Assembly (NCBI GenBank): GCA_964036045.1
Contig: CAXIWF010000842.1
Span: 1-64,000, forward strand
DNA from: Eutreptiella sp. 'Long Island Sound 2002'
Taxonomy: Eukaryota > Euglenozoa > Euglenophyceae > Eutreptiales > Eutreptiaceae
Length of the DNA: 64,000 nucleotides
Reading direction: 5' to 3'
Position numbers and translations under genes: made by a program
Shown here: piece after piece, positions 34,841 to 44,680 of the stretch
Numbering within the stretch: the first letter of the stretch is position 1
How the letters are laid out: each line of letters starts with the position of its first letter
Notes under the pieces: model-generated
What the model saw: the letters and a program-made list of their open reading frames with translations, nothing else
What the model was told of the DNA's origin: nothing
The model's database searches: none

Positions 34841-37800
34841 TTAGGTCATCTGCACACGGTCAATCGCCTGCTGCACTGCATGGGCCCATTCTGTCGCCTG
34901 GGCCCCCCCGGTTAGGCACATGACCATGTATGCACCGTGTCCCTCCCATACTACTCGTCGCATCACCCTGCATTGGGCTTCCGCCCTCTCATACCACTGC
35001 CTCTGCTGCGGTGTAACCCCTTCCTTGGTGATAGCTATGTAGCACAGGCCCATCCCAAAGGGTGGCGCCGTTACCCTTTGTAAGCCCTCTAGGGGTAGGC
35101 TTCCTATCCTTTTGTGGGAACCCCACGCTGCATGTTGGATGCTGCACAGCCGCATGTTCTGTACCCCCTTTGCTGCCAGCCGCACTTTAGTTCCCCATAC
35201 TGCTGCGAGCAATGCCCATAGCAGTGGTGCTGGGATGGTGGTCTCTTGTCCCTCCCCTTCCTGGTACCTGCACCTGTCATCTGTGTGCATCATAGCTGCG
35301 TAGTGTTGCCCTGCAGGCAGGGCCCAATACTCTCCCCACAGCTCTGTGTCTGCAGTCGCTGTATGCCATATATACATGCCTTGTGTGTGCATGATGCGCA
35401 AACATAGGTGGCGCGCGGGCTCCACACTGAGCACTTGCATCGCTGCCACCACATCCGTGCTGGGCACCGACGCTGTGTACATGGGCCACAGGGTGATACC
35501 CTCTGTGTGCATGCTTTGCTCATACCACCAGCTGTGTTTAGGCGGTACCCATAGCAGTAGCACCGTGGTGCCCTGTCCCGTGAGCTGTACCCCCCCCCAC
35601 ACTTGGCGTATTTGTACCCCCCGCTTGGTGTGTTCTCTGCACACTCGCGCAATAGCCCCCATGCCCTGTACGACATTGTGCCACAGGTTGGGGCATCTCT
35701 GGTGTGCATGTGTCACTCTGCATGCATATGTTCCCTTACACGCTTCACATTCCCCGTGTCCTTCCGTGTCTATGTACATGTCCCTGGTGTTTTCAAAAAA
35801 TGCCGCCAACAGGGCACTCGCCTGGTCTCTGGGATGGCGAAATGTACACTGAGCCCACTGGTGTCGCAGGCTGGCATCCTCTCTTCTCTCCTGCACATGC
35901 TCCATTGGTGTGTACCCCTGTTCTGAGGGCACTGAGTCTCCTGCCTGCATCATGCTGTCCCTGACCATGCGCTTTATGCCCATCACCCTACGCCCTTTGT
36001 GGTACCATGCGAATGTGTGCCCTGCCACCCATGCCTGCGGCATGGTCCAGTGGCTGCCCTCCCTGTGTCTTTGTGCTCGTTTGGCCTTGGTGTCCGCTGC
36101 CTTATTGGCCATGGCCAGCACGCCTTGTAACTGTGTGTCGTGCTGTGCTGGGCACCATCCCATTCTGAGTGGCATGCTCTGTGCTAAGTCGTAGAAGTCA
36201 CACACTGTGCGATCCATGAGGTTGCCCCCCCTGTGTGTGAGTGTGTGGTGTGCCAGGGCTGTTGCCGCCCCTTTGTTCTCACAAAAGGCCAGCACCAGGT
36301 CGACGCTCTCCCCTCTGGTGCTCGTCGCCCTGTGTATCGCCCTGCATGCCTCCACCACCGCTGTGGCTTCCAGTACATCTGTGCTGCCATGCATGAGATC
36401 CATCCATGCTTGCCCTTCCCATACTATGATGCCATGCAGGTCACTGGCCACTGCCCCCAGGCCCCATATCGTCTCTCCTTGTTTGCCACTCACATCCCCC
36501 ACTACTACTAGTACTCTGTGTGGTATGCTTTTCACGCTTGCATGACACTCCCATGTGTCACACTGTGCTCCCTCATGGTGTATCACCGGTTTCCATTGGT
36601 GCTCCGTGCACCAGCGGTATAGCTTGTCATAGTCTGTATCCCCCCCCCGTAGCGTTCCCATTCCTCCCCACGGCCGGATGATTGCCATTTGGGTGGTTTC
36701 CCTGACCCATTGGTGTTTGGCATTCGCTGTTTTGTACATGTCCATCAGATTGTTTTCCCAAAATGCTTGCAGTGGTGGTGTCACCGCCAAGCCTTTTGCA
36801 TGCACAAAAAATTGCTTGGGGGTTTTCAGGGGTAGGTATAGTGTTCGCCGCATGGTGTTGCACTTGATGCCCAGTACTGTCTTGGTTTCCCCTACATGCC
36901 CCCTCCCATTGACATGCTGTGGCCACCCCACACTGCGCTTGTATAGCCATCTGGCCAGTATGCATCCGGCCACTAGGGCCTTCAATATGGCCAGCGAGGG
37001 TACATGCCTGCATGCCTGTGCTGTGATGTGGCGTGCATGTTTCCTTATTCCCCGGATGTCTTCCCCCGCTGCCGTGAGCACATTTGCATTGCCCCCCAGG
37101 AACTTGATGTACTTGGTACGCTTGGCCGCGTGTACCGTGGTTCCTTCCACTTGGATGGTGGAGGCCTGTGGTGTGATTTTGTGGTTGCGGTATGCATAAT
37201 GGATGAGGCCAAACTTGTCGGGGTTGCATGCCGCATTCATGGCTTTGAGCACTGCTATGGTTCTGTTCACGCTGTGTTGTAGGCCTTGCGTTGTGGCCCC
37301 CCATAGTGTGGTATCATCCACCACACACTGTATGTGTAGGCGTGCCATGGACCCCCACAGTCTCAGTGAGATCCCCCCCTCCCCGATCCCTGGTCCTGCC
37401 AGAAACAGAGAATTCCAGATGTAAAAAAAGGGGTCCATGCCCCCACCCTGTACCAGTCCCCCCGTCACTGAGTACGCCATGGAAAGGCCCATGGCCGTCA
37501 CCACGTAGGCCGTGATGTGTGCATACAATTGGCTTTGTTGCCTCCACGCCCATTGCAGATTCCCCCCTTGCGCCACCTGTTTGGTCACCAGTTCTCTGTC
37601 TGTCTGCCCATACCCATTGCTGAGGTCCAGGAACATTAAGAGGATTTCCCCTGTATCCCTTAGCCGTGTGAAGATGCTGGTGTAGGTTAGCCGCCGCAAG
37701 TGCTGGCAGTTCAGGCCCTTTAGGATCGCATGCTGCAACATGTGCAGGTCCTCCGGGGTGTTGTACCTATGGCTCCTCATGAGGAGCAGCTTCTGCCCCT

Positions 37801-40036
37801 GCCTGGGTATTGCCGATCCCAGCATGATGGGTCGTGTGTGTTTGTTTGAAACGATACCTGGCTGTTTTTCAAAAGGCAGGTGCAAAAATCTGGTGCATTC
37901 TGCTGGCAGTTTGTCAATGGGGGTTAGCAGAACCCTCGCCTGCATGTGCTGGTATGCCAGCTCTGCGTGGATGGACAGCCCTGCCGCCACTCCATCCGCC
38001 GCTACCGTTAGGTTGCGTTGCGCCCTTGCCAGCTCCCTGCCCTCACCATACTGCATGGGGTACCCCAGCGTGTGTCTCACCTCACCCGCTGACTCTTCTG
38101 TCACCCTGGCCCTCTCTACTCTGGTCACTTTGTCATAGCATCCCCTGTCTTCTCCCGCTGGTGTGTGCCTGCTGACCCATTCCACACTTGGGCTGGCTGT
38201 TGGCAGAGTGTTTTTTCTCTGTGCCTCTTTCGCCACCACCTCCTTCACTTTCTCTCCCGTGGCCACTGTGTGTGTCGTGGTGTCCCATACCTTGGTGAGC
38301 TGGACCAGTTTGCTTGCTTTCTTGATCCTCAGGATTTTGGTGGTGGCCCCCGTTTGCTGTATCTGTTCCAGGACATGGCGTTCTTGCATTTTCGCCAGCC
38401 ATACCTTATCATGTAGCATGGTGAGCACCTCCGGCACGTCCACCCAATTCCCCGTCCCCCCTCCCCCCCCCTGACTCTCCTGTTGCATGGCCTCTCTGAT
38501 GGATTGTTCCGCTTGCCTTTGCACCCGTAGTTCATCCACTGCTGCCACTACCTCCCGGTACATGGCCACCCATTGCTGCACGGTGAGTCCTGCCCCACTG
38601 ATACACTCCATCACCGTGCCCCAACTCTGTCTGTCCCCCGGTCCCCACGCATTGACTCCTGTGGGCTTGTGTCCCACCGGTGCGGTGTCACTGTCCCACC
38701 CCCTCCCTACCCTCACCTTAAACTGCACCAGCGGATGGTCCGCCACTTCCTCACTGTAGTGCACCACATCCGGCTCCATGGCCTGGGACGTGATCACCCA
38801 GTCTTTATGGTCTCTCGCTTCATGTCCTGTGGTGTGCGTGTACATTCTTCTGTCCTGCATCCACTGTGTTGTGGGTGTGTGTGTGGGGACATATCTGTTC
38901 CAATCACCACATATGATACATTGTGCATATGCATACAATGCGTACACTGCCGTGAGTGTTTGCAGGCACTTGGCGTAGTCACCTGGTGCATTGCGTTGTG
39001 GCATGTGCACTACTACTATGAGCAGTATGGTGTGGTGTGCCATTCGTGCCAACACAGCCATGGCCCATCTGTCGTCATGCACTTTCTCCATGTGCGTGAC
39101 CCTATCTGTATGCATCCACACCCCAATCCCCTTCCCGACCCCCATGTGCTTGGATATTCGCCTCTTGTACCCCATGAACAGGGGGTCTCGTTTCTCCACC
39201 CCCCATATTTCCGCCACCGCCACAAGGGTGGCTCTGTTCCGTGGTGCCGCTGTCGTTATCTCTTGCCATTTGCTTGCCGTCATGCTTTGCGCATTGACAA
39301 ACATGCCTGTTATGGTTACCTTCCCTCCCCGCCCTTGTGACAGGATCTTAGGCATCCCACTCCATATGGATGTCGTATAGTGCATCTGGGGCAGTTGTGT
39401 TTGTGGGTGCAGGTACGCACTGCAAATGGTGTGCCCATCGCTGTGTGTTATTGTGCATCGCAGTTCCATTGTGGATATGTCCTCCTCCTTTGTGCCCCAG
39501 GCCCTGGCCCACTCTTCAAACAAGGCTCTCTCATTGCCTTTCATGCTCGCCCATACCTGTGCACATTTCCTTCCTTTACCACCATCTTTTCTGCGCCACA
39601 CTCTTTTGCGCAGGATGGTCCATTGTAGTACAAATACATCATATGCTGGCAGCACCCATTCCCCTGCCGTTCCCATGATCCCCTGTGCAGTGTATCTTTG
39701 CACTCCATAGTGTCTCCACCAATCGTGGGACATTTGTAGGCGAAACATGGCTCCCCCAAACTCCATGTCCCCTGACTCTACCGTGTGCACTGTCTCCGCC
39801 CTGTGTGCTTGTGCTGTGAGTGTAATGTGTTGTGGCCGACCTCGTTGCTGGATGCTCTTCCAGTGCTTGCTGACACCGTCTGGGTTCATGTGCCATTCCA
39901 GCCCCAGAGTGGTTATGGCCACCCTGTGTGCCACCTGTGTGCGCTCATTGCCCGTGATCATCCAGGGGTGCATGCGGGGGTTCACCACTGGTCCATGTGG
40001 TTGTTTCAGGGGTTTGGCCCATGTGTGGCCGCCCAC
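34841..40036 (-). CDS. LINE ORF2: APE endonuclease - reverse transcriptase - RNase H - Zn knuckle
   Basis: The frame encodes 1731 residues without a stop. Residues 240-440 match the APE endonuclease: VNAQS with Asn248, AEIW with Glu276, VVHMPQ, CGDWNR with Asp378 and Asn380, and the terminal ADHPL with Asp433-His434. Reverse transcriptase lies at about 690-1000, with motif A MFLDLSNGYG (802-810), motif B VQGGGMDPFFYIW (862-874) and motif C CVVDDTTLWG (904-913), in place of the usual Y-A-D-D. RNase H lies at 1176-1320 (VVGDVSGKQG, LEATAVVEA, MANKAADTKA). A knuckle C-x2-C-x5-C-x3-H-x-H-x2-C lies at 1430-1448. It would nick the target, prime and copy the element RNA. The first ATG lies inside ORF1, and the first 200 residues have no recognised domain, so translation may start later or by reinitiation. 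Confidence 0.93.
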   Translation of the reverse strand: MGGHTWAKPLKQPHGPVVNPRMHPWMITGNERTQVAHRVAITTLGLEWHMNPDGVSKHWKSIQQRGRPQHITLTAQAHRAETVHTVESGDMEFGGAMFRLQMSHDWWRHYGVQRYTAQGIMGTAGEWVLPAYDVFVLQWTILRKRVWRRKDGGKGRKCAQVWASMKGNERALFEEWARAWGTKEEDISTMELRCTITHSDGHTICSAYLHPQTQLPQMHYTTSIWSGMPKILSQGRGGKVTITGMFVNAQSMTASKWQEITTAAPRNRATLVAVAEIWGVEKRDPLFMGYKRRISKHMGVGKGIGVWMHTDRVTHMEKVHDDRWAMAVLARMAHHTILLIVVVHMPQRNAPGDYAKCLQTLTAVYALYAYAQCIICGDWNRYVPTHTPTTQWMQDRRMYTHTTGHEARDHKDWVITSQAMEPDVVHYSEEVADHPLVQFKVRVGRGWDSDTAPVGHKPTGVNAWGPGDRQSWGTVMECISGAGLTVQQWVAMYREVVAAVDELRVQRQAEQSIREAMQQESQGGGGGTGNWVDVPEVLTMLHDKVWLAKMQERHVLEQIQQTGATTKILRIKKASKLVQLTKVWDTTTHTVATGEKVKEVVAKEAQRKNTLPTASPSVEWVSRHTPAGEDRGCYDKVTRVERARVTEESAGEVRHTLGYPMQYGEGRELARAQRNLTVAADGVAAGLSIHAELAYQHMQARVLLTPIDKLPAECTRFLHLPFEKQPGIVSNKHTRPIMLGSAIPRQGQKLLLMRSHRYNTPEDLHMLQHAILKGLNCQHLRRLTYTSIFTRLRDTGEILLMFLDLSNGYGQTDRELVTKQVAQGGNLQWAWRQQSQLYAHITAYVVTAMGLSMAYSVTGGLVQGGGMDPFFYIWNSLFLAGPGIGEGGISLRLWGSMARLHIQCVVDDTTLWGATTQGLQHSVNRTIAVLKAMNAACNPDKFGLIHYAYRNHKITPQASTIQVEGTTVHAAKRTKYIKFLGGNANVLTAAGEDIRGIRKHARHITAQACRHVPSLAILKALVAGCILARWLYKRSVGWPQHVNGRGHVGETKTVLGIKCNTMRRTLYLPLKTPKQFFVHAKGLAVTPPLQAFWENNLMDMYKTANAKHQWVRETTQMAIIRPWGGMGTLRGGDTDYDKLYRWCTEHQWKPVIHHEGAQCDTWECHASVKSIPHRVLVVVGDVSGKQGETIWGLGAVASDLHGIIVWEGQAWMDLMHGSTDVLEATAVVEACRAIHRATSTRGESVDLVLAFCENKGAATALAHHTLTHRGGNLMDRTVCDFYDLAQSMPLRMGWCPAQHDTQLQGVLAMANKAADTKAKRAQRHREGSHWTMPQAWVAGHTFAWYHKGRRVMGIKRMVRDSMMQAGDSVPSEQGYTPMEHVQERREDASLRHQWAQCTFRHPRDQASALLAAFFENTRDMYIDTEGHGECEACKGTYACRVTHAHQRCPNLWHNVVQGMGAIARVCREHTKRGVQIRQVWGGVQLTGQGTTVLLLWVPPKHSWWYEQSMHTEGITLWPMYTASVPSTDVVAAMQVLSVEPARHLCLRIMHTQGMYIWHTATADTELWGEYWALPAGQHYAAMMHTDDRCRYQEGEGQETTIPAPLLWALLAAVWGTKVRLAAKGVQNMRLCSIQHAAWGSHKRIGSLPLEGLQRVTAPPFGMGLCYIAITKEGVTPQQRQWYERAEAQCRVMRRVVWEGHGAYMVMCLTGGAQATEWAHAVQQAIDRVQMT

Positions 40037-41912
40037 TCGTGGTGCGACGATACTCCCATGCCATGGACATTCCCGGGGTGTCCAGTACCCCTGGGTGCAG
40101 TGGCCGGCTCCCCCCTACTTGCATGGTGTGCTTTGGCTTGTTGCCTGCATTCGCTGCCTCCGCTGTGTAGGCCCTGGTGCCACCCTTCTGTACCCACATC
40201 CCTTTATATTGCACTGCCTGTCTCAGCATGTGCTCGTCTATGTGCATATCAAACATGACTGGTCCCCCTGTGCGTTCTTGTTCCCCCATCCCCCATATAG
40301 ATATGAACGGTGTTGTGGGTGTGTGTGGCGCCAGTGTGAGGATAACAAGTCGGCCCAGGGTCCCATTGAGACCTGCTGACGTGATGTTGATCGCCGGGTC
40401 TCCTCCTTTGCTTGGCCTTGTTCTCGTTACCGGTGTGGCTTGATCCTTGGCTATGTGGCATGTCACTGTACCCCATCGGCACTCTTCCACTTTCATGGAC
40501 ATGGCCACTCCTTTGAGGGCCGCTTGCCTCATCGTTCTTCCTCCCATGTATGCCTCATAGCTGGCCGCATCCACCGCCAGCAGCAGCGGTCTTTCACTTC
40601 TGCCATCCACCACAGCACATAGCGCCGGCCACATGTCCGCCAGGTTGTGGAATTTGAACTTTTCATTGATGAATTGTGCCACTCGGTTGGGGTTGCTGCA
40701 GCGTATTCCTGTCAGCTGTATCACCTTCAGCGCTTGCTGTTCCTCCGTGATGTCCACGTATTTGTTGTCCTCGCTGTCTTCTTCATCCTCATCCGGCTCT
40801 CGTTTGCGTTTCAGATTGCGGATCATTCGCCTCATATCCGTTTCTTTCTCTTTTTCGCTCCCTTTCTTTTGCCCCACATCGCCCGCTTGATCTTGGTCCT
40901 TGGCCTTGTGCTTCTCCTTTTTGCTCTGCAGCAGTCTCATCAAGCGGTCTGTCTCATCCTCAGATTCAGAGCTGTCTTCCTCCATCTCCGCCAACTGCTG
41001 TCGTAGTCTTTCTTTTTGTTGATCCTTCTGTGCTTTTGCCGCCGCCTTTTCTGCTTGCTTCAGCTTTGCTGTCAGCTCCTCTTTGCTCGGTGATGCCCTT
41101 GTCTGGCGCTTGTTCTTTTGCTCTTCCAATTGTGTTACCAGCTCTGCTTGTTCATCAAGAAGTCGCTGGATGTATATGTCCCTTTCATCTTCGGGCTCCA
41201 CCGCTGGCTTCTTGTTTGGTGGCTTGTCCGCCTCAGGCTTTTTTGCCACAAATCCAGCCATGCGCGCCACGTTGGCTATGTGCTTCTTCCATGCTTGGTG
41301 CGTACTTTGTTCTCCACCCACTTGGAGGTGTTTGTTGCCGATCACTTTACTTCCTTCTCCTTTGGCCATCCTTTGGACTTCTTGTGCTACCGCCAGCTGG
41401 TGGTGATCTCCCAATCCTTCCAATGTCCGCATGTCCGCTCCTACACATTTCATTGTTCTTTGGAGCTCTGTGATTTGCTCTTCCGTGATGGCCTCCAGCG
41501 CTGCGTGGTAGGATTGGACACATACCTGTTCGTCCCGTAGGGCCATGGCAGCCCTAGCTGTGTCCGTGAGTCCCTCCTTTGGTATGGTGTAAACTGCCAT
41601 TAGCTTGGCAGGCACCGCCCCTTCATGCATGGCAATCGCCAGGTCCACCCATCTTTCTTCATCGTCCACTGATTTCCATTGAATCAGCTCTTTTCCTTGG
41701 CGCACTTCAGTGTCTCCCCACTGGACAAATGTATTCAGTGTGAGGACTTTGGCGAGCTGTCCTGGGGACCCTGGGACCGACGCCATGTGGATCTGTACGA
41801 GGGTGTGGGGTTGCGTGGTGCCCCTTGTAGTTTCTTGCCCCCTGTGCTTTGTGCCTGTCCCCTCTGTGCGTGTATCCATATGTTTATTGTGTGCATTATG
41901 ATTGTCTCTCAT
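39945..41912 (-). CDS. LINE ORF1: coiled-coil, basic RNA-binding-type protein
   Basis: This 655-residue protein precedes ORF2 and overlaps it by 92 bases in another frame. The middle third (about 235-390) is a long charged helix: LLDEQAELVTQLEEQ starts a coiled coil, followed by Lys/Glu-rich stretches and an acidic patch EMEEDSSESEDETD. The next part, MRRMIRNLKRKREPDEDEE, is strongly basic then acidic. The last 250 residues look globular, with no CCHC knuckle or clear RRM. By position and composition it should be the RNA-packaging chaperone of the element, but no sequence family was recognised. Confidence 0.8.
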   Translation of the reverse strand: MRDNHNAHNKHMDTRTEGTGTKHRGQETTRGTTQPHTLVQIHMASVPGSPGQLAKVLTLNTFVQWGDTEVRQGKELIQWKSVDDEERWVDLAIAMHEGAVPAKLMAVYTIPKEGLTDTARAAMALRDEQVCVQSYHAALEAITEEQITELQRTMKCVGADMRTLEGLGDHHQLAVAQEVQRMAKGEGSKVIGNKHLQVGGEQSTHQAWKKHIANVARMAGFVAKKPEADKPPNKKPAVEPEDERDIYIQRLLDEQAELVTQLEEQKNKRQTRASPSKEELTAKLKQAEKAAAKAQKDQQKERLRQQLAEMEEDSSESEDETDRLMRLLQSKKEKHKAKDQDQAGDVGQKKGSEKEKETDMRRMIRNLKRKREPDEDEEDSEDNKYVDITEEQQALKVIQLTGIRCSNPNRVAQFINEKFKFHNLADMWPALCAVVDGRSERPLLLAVDAASYEAYMGGRTMRQAALKGVAMSMKVEECRWGTVTCHIAKDQATPVTRTRPSKGGDPAINITSAGLNGTLGRLVILTLAPHTPTTPFISIWGMGEQERTGGPVMFDMHIDEHMLRQAVQYKGMWVQKGGTRAYTAEAANAGNKPKHTMQVGGSRPLHPGVLDTPGMSMAWEYRRTTSGRPHMGQTPETTTWTSGEPPHAPLDDHGQ

Positions 41913-42448
41913 TCTCTCTATGGCATCTGCGGTTTGTCATTGAATTTTTCGGCTTTTCGGGCCATGATCACGCCGTTCGCGGGCTGCCGCTTGGCTGCTC
42001 ATGCGCGTCGACTCCACCATTGCGGTGTTCGGATCGCTGCCTCTTGGCCTTGTTACCGGATCGCCAGCTTCCGCTTGTGCGTCCTGAGTAACATACCAGT
42101 GTTGTTGCGCTGGGCCGGTGTGTGTTGGAGTGTGTTGTGTGCCCTGTGGTATGCCTGCCCGTTTCATCTCTCGGGTCTTAATGCCTGCTTACTATGGCAG
42201 GTCTTTGCGCCGCCATATCAGGTGCCAGGTTCATGCGCCTGGTCTTATTTCCTTTTGCCTGTGTTTGTGTTCCTTTTCTTGCTGTTGTGTATCTTGCTTG
42301 TTTGTTCGCTTGCTTGTCGCACCTGTGCGCATCACGTCTCTGGTTCTCTTCACTGTCTGTTGTCGTCCTGTACCTGTAGAATTTGTGATAATGCCGTGTA
42401 AACACATCGCCTCTCCTGGGGCGTTATGGGTTCCCTGCGGAGAGAGGA

Positions 42449-42510
42449 AGGGAGGGAGGGAGGGAGGGAGGGAGGGAGGGAGGGAGGGAGGGAGGGAGGG
42501 AGGGAGGGAG
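42449..42510. repeat. (GGGA)n array, 5' boundary of retrotransposon
   Basis: About 15 perfect GGGA units lie next to the 5' end of the minus-strand LINE. They have the same unit and orientation as the array at 34381-34487. Confidence 0.93.
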
Positions 42511-43100
42511 TTGGCCACATAAGCTGAGTAGGAGGTGTGCTGGTTGGTACTTCCGGGTGGACGCACTGGTTTGGGTGTTGGAAACAAATTGGCGACACCG
42601 CTTGCCCCAAGCCACTGGGAAAGGCCTTTCCCGTCGGTGAGAGTGGGACGGCGGTCCCTCCGCTCACACGTGCGGCGTCTGCCCCTCGACGTCCCTCCCA
42701 CGCCGGCGCCGGGAAGGAGGGGATGGGGGGCATGCAGTAGACGACATGCTACATCGAGTGCTGGAGGGAGGGTCCATTCTGCACGGGCACACAGGCCCAG
42801 GGGTGAAGCGGATATGCATAGGACACTGGACACCCATGACTCAGCCTGTGCGTCGCCATCCGCCCATCCCCGGCGTCTCGGCACCCCCCCTCTCCCCCGA
42901 GGCGGTCTTGGGGGGCGGTCGCGGATTCGAGGGTTGCCGCAACGGCGGACGGGCGTCGACCGAGGCGCCTGACAGGCCAACACGCAGGCGCAGGCGCAGG
43001 GACCGGGGCTCCCAGTGGGCGTCCCTGGGCCCTTGTTCTGCTGCGGGGGGATGCCACCTGTTGGACGCTCGGAGGGGGGGTGGGGTCCCCAGTCCCCCTC

Positions 43101-43313
43101 CCAGGGATGCATTGGAAAGGAAGGGACCTCAGAGGCGGCCCCAGAGGCGGTGAGGCAGGCGGTTGGAGGAGGTTGCCAAAGCGGTTGGGGGCGGTTACTG
43201 TCGGTTACAAATGCCATTGAGGCTGGCACTTGCCGTCAAAGAGACAGTAGCTGGGCATAGGCTGGGCGCTCTGGAGGGGGGGGGGGGCTCCCCCCCTTCC
43301 AATGCATCCCTGG
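43101..43313 (-). mobile_element. Miniature inverted-repeat element, family CCAGGGATGCATTGGAA, copy 3
   Basis: This is the best preserved copy. CCAGGGATGCATTGGAAAGG is at the left end and CCCTTCCAATGCATCCCTGG at the right end, about 20 bases of near-perfect inverted termini. The core is in opposite orientation to the other four copies. Confidence 0.85.
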
Positions 43314-44408
43314 CCCCTCCTCCCTGACTCCCCTGTGCGCCACCGAACCGGGGCTCCAGCGGGGAGAGCCCTCTGCGCCACTGCGCAGCCCAACGCCCGA
43401 TGCGGGCAGCGTGACGGACTGGCGCCCGCTCCGGGGCACGATGGCAGCGCTGGATGGTCTCCTGATGCGGTCAGGACCCCACCGACCCCCCAAAGGCATC
43501 CGCGCTCACCGCCACCGACCTCACCAACGAACGAAACCGGGTTTTTGGAGTTGGAGAAATGCGGAAAATGGGATTGTTTGCCACTCACCGACACCCCCCG
43601 CCGCGGCGGCTGGTGCGGGTGCTTGACCTCCCCACCGGGACCTTCGTCGGTACCGCCTGCGGGAACACTGCGGGGGTCTCCCAAATCGGACGGGGTGCGC
43701 GCCGCACGCGCCACAGAGCAGCACCGCAAAGGACGTCCTCCCGATGTCCAGAGCTCATGGGGCCGCTCTTGGCACTGACCACTGATTGTCGAGGACTACG
43801 GCAGGTTTTCCGGTGCGCACGGGCCCGGGGCCGTCGGCGGGGCTCCAAACGATTGCGAAACGCATGTCGCTGCGTCCCTCGCCAGGCCGGGCGGGCTCCT
43901 TGGCCGCCCTGAGACCATCACGAAGGCTCACGCCTCGGAATTGCCTTCATCGCCCGCAGGCAGCCCCCCCCCCCCCTTCGCTTATCGTCAGATGGCACCG
44001 TGCTCCATGGCTGGCGACAAGGTCGGCCAGTGTCGATCTGGATTCGCAGAGCGGGTCTCTTGGTGGCGGCCGAGGCCTTCGATGGCCTATCAGTGCGTGC
44101 TTCTTGTGTGGAGCCTGAGGCAGGGATCGTGGAAGGGAGGGCGGGTGGGGGAAGGAGGGGTTCCATTGGAATTAATGGGAGGGACAGGGGGGATATGGAT
44201 AGAAGGGGGGGACCACCCCCCGATTACGAATTATGGGATTCAGACGACCGAAAATGTTGTTGCTGTTTCTTTTTTGATGTCTTGCCAAAATTTCAGGGAT
44301 TTCGGCTGCATCAACCGCCCAATGCAACAACACCGTAGACCTGTAAAAAGGTCAGGAGCGAAAATTTTGGGAACCTCGTAATTCGTAAGCACACGCCCCT
44401 CCAGCCCC

Positions 44409-44680
44409 CCCCCCCCCCTGTGTGACATTCCGTCTGGTTGTTGTTTCTTTACGGGAGCCTGGACAGTCACCTGTTGTTCCCTTCGCATGCTGCGTCGGGT
44501 CGCTGCGTTCTGTCGGCCGCTGCGGCCGCTGCTCCTGCTGGTGCCGTTTCCGCATTCGCGGAGCCCAGTGGTCGGTGTGCCGGGGCTGTGCTGGATGTGG
44601 CGTGGTGTGCCGTTTGCGCGTCAGCGGCGCCCAAAAGTTGGCGTATTGGGGGTTGTGCTGGTTGTTGCAAGGGTTGTTTG
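44409..44680 (-). repeat. Dispersed repeat shared with 7440-7705, copy 2
   Basis: The reverse complement of this block matches 7440-7705 over most of its length, including the segment that translates to RPQRPTERSDPTQHAKG or a close variant. A run of C marks the left end in both. Confidence 0.65.

Larger units (their letters stand above)
34508..42448 (-). mobile_element. Full-length non-LTR retrotransposon (LINE) with APE, RT and RNase H
   Basis: A 7.9-kb element on the minus strand has two intact open frames (ORF1 41912-39945, ORF2 40036-34841), about 0.5 kb of 5' leader and about 0.33 kb of 3' region. It is bounded on both sides by GGGA arrays, which would hide target-site duplications. No LTRs were seen. 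The presence of an apurinic-type endonuclease, reverse transcriptase and C-terminal RNase H puts it with I-like or RTE/L1-like elements that carry RNase H. The exact clade cannot be named without a tree. Intact frames of 1731 and 655 codons suggest recent activity. Confidence 0.9.

Noticed and set aside
33521-34915. 464-codon frame containing a GREG repeat
   Set aside because: It is the translation of the (GGGA)n array plus antisense retrotransposon sequence.
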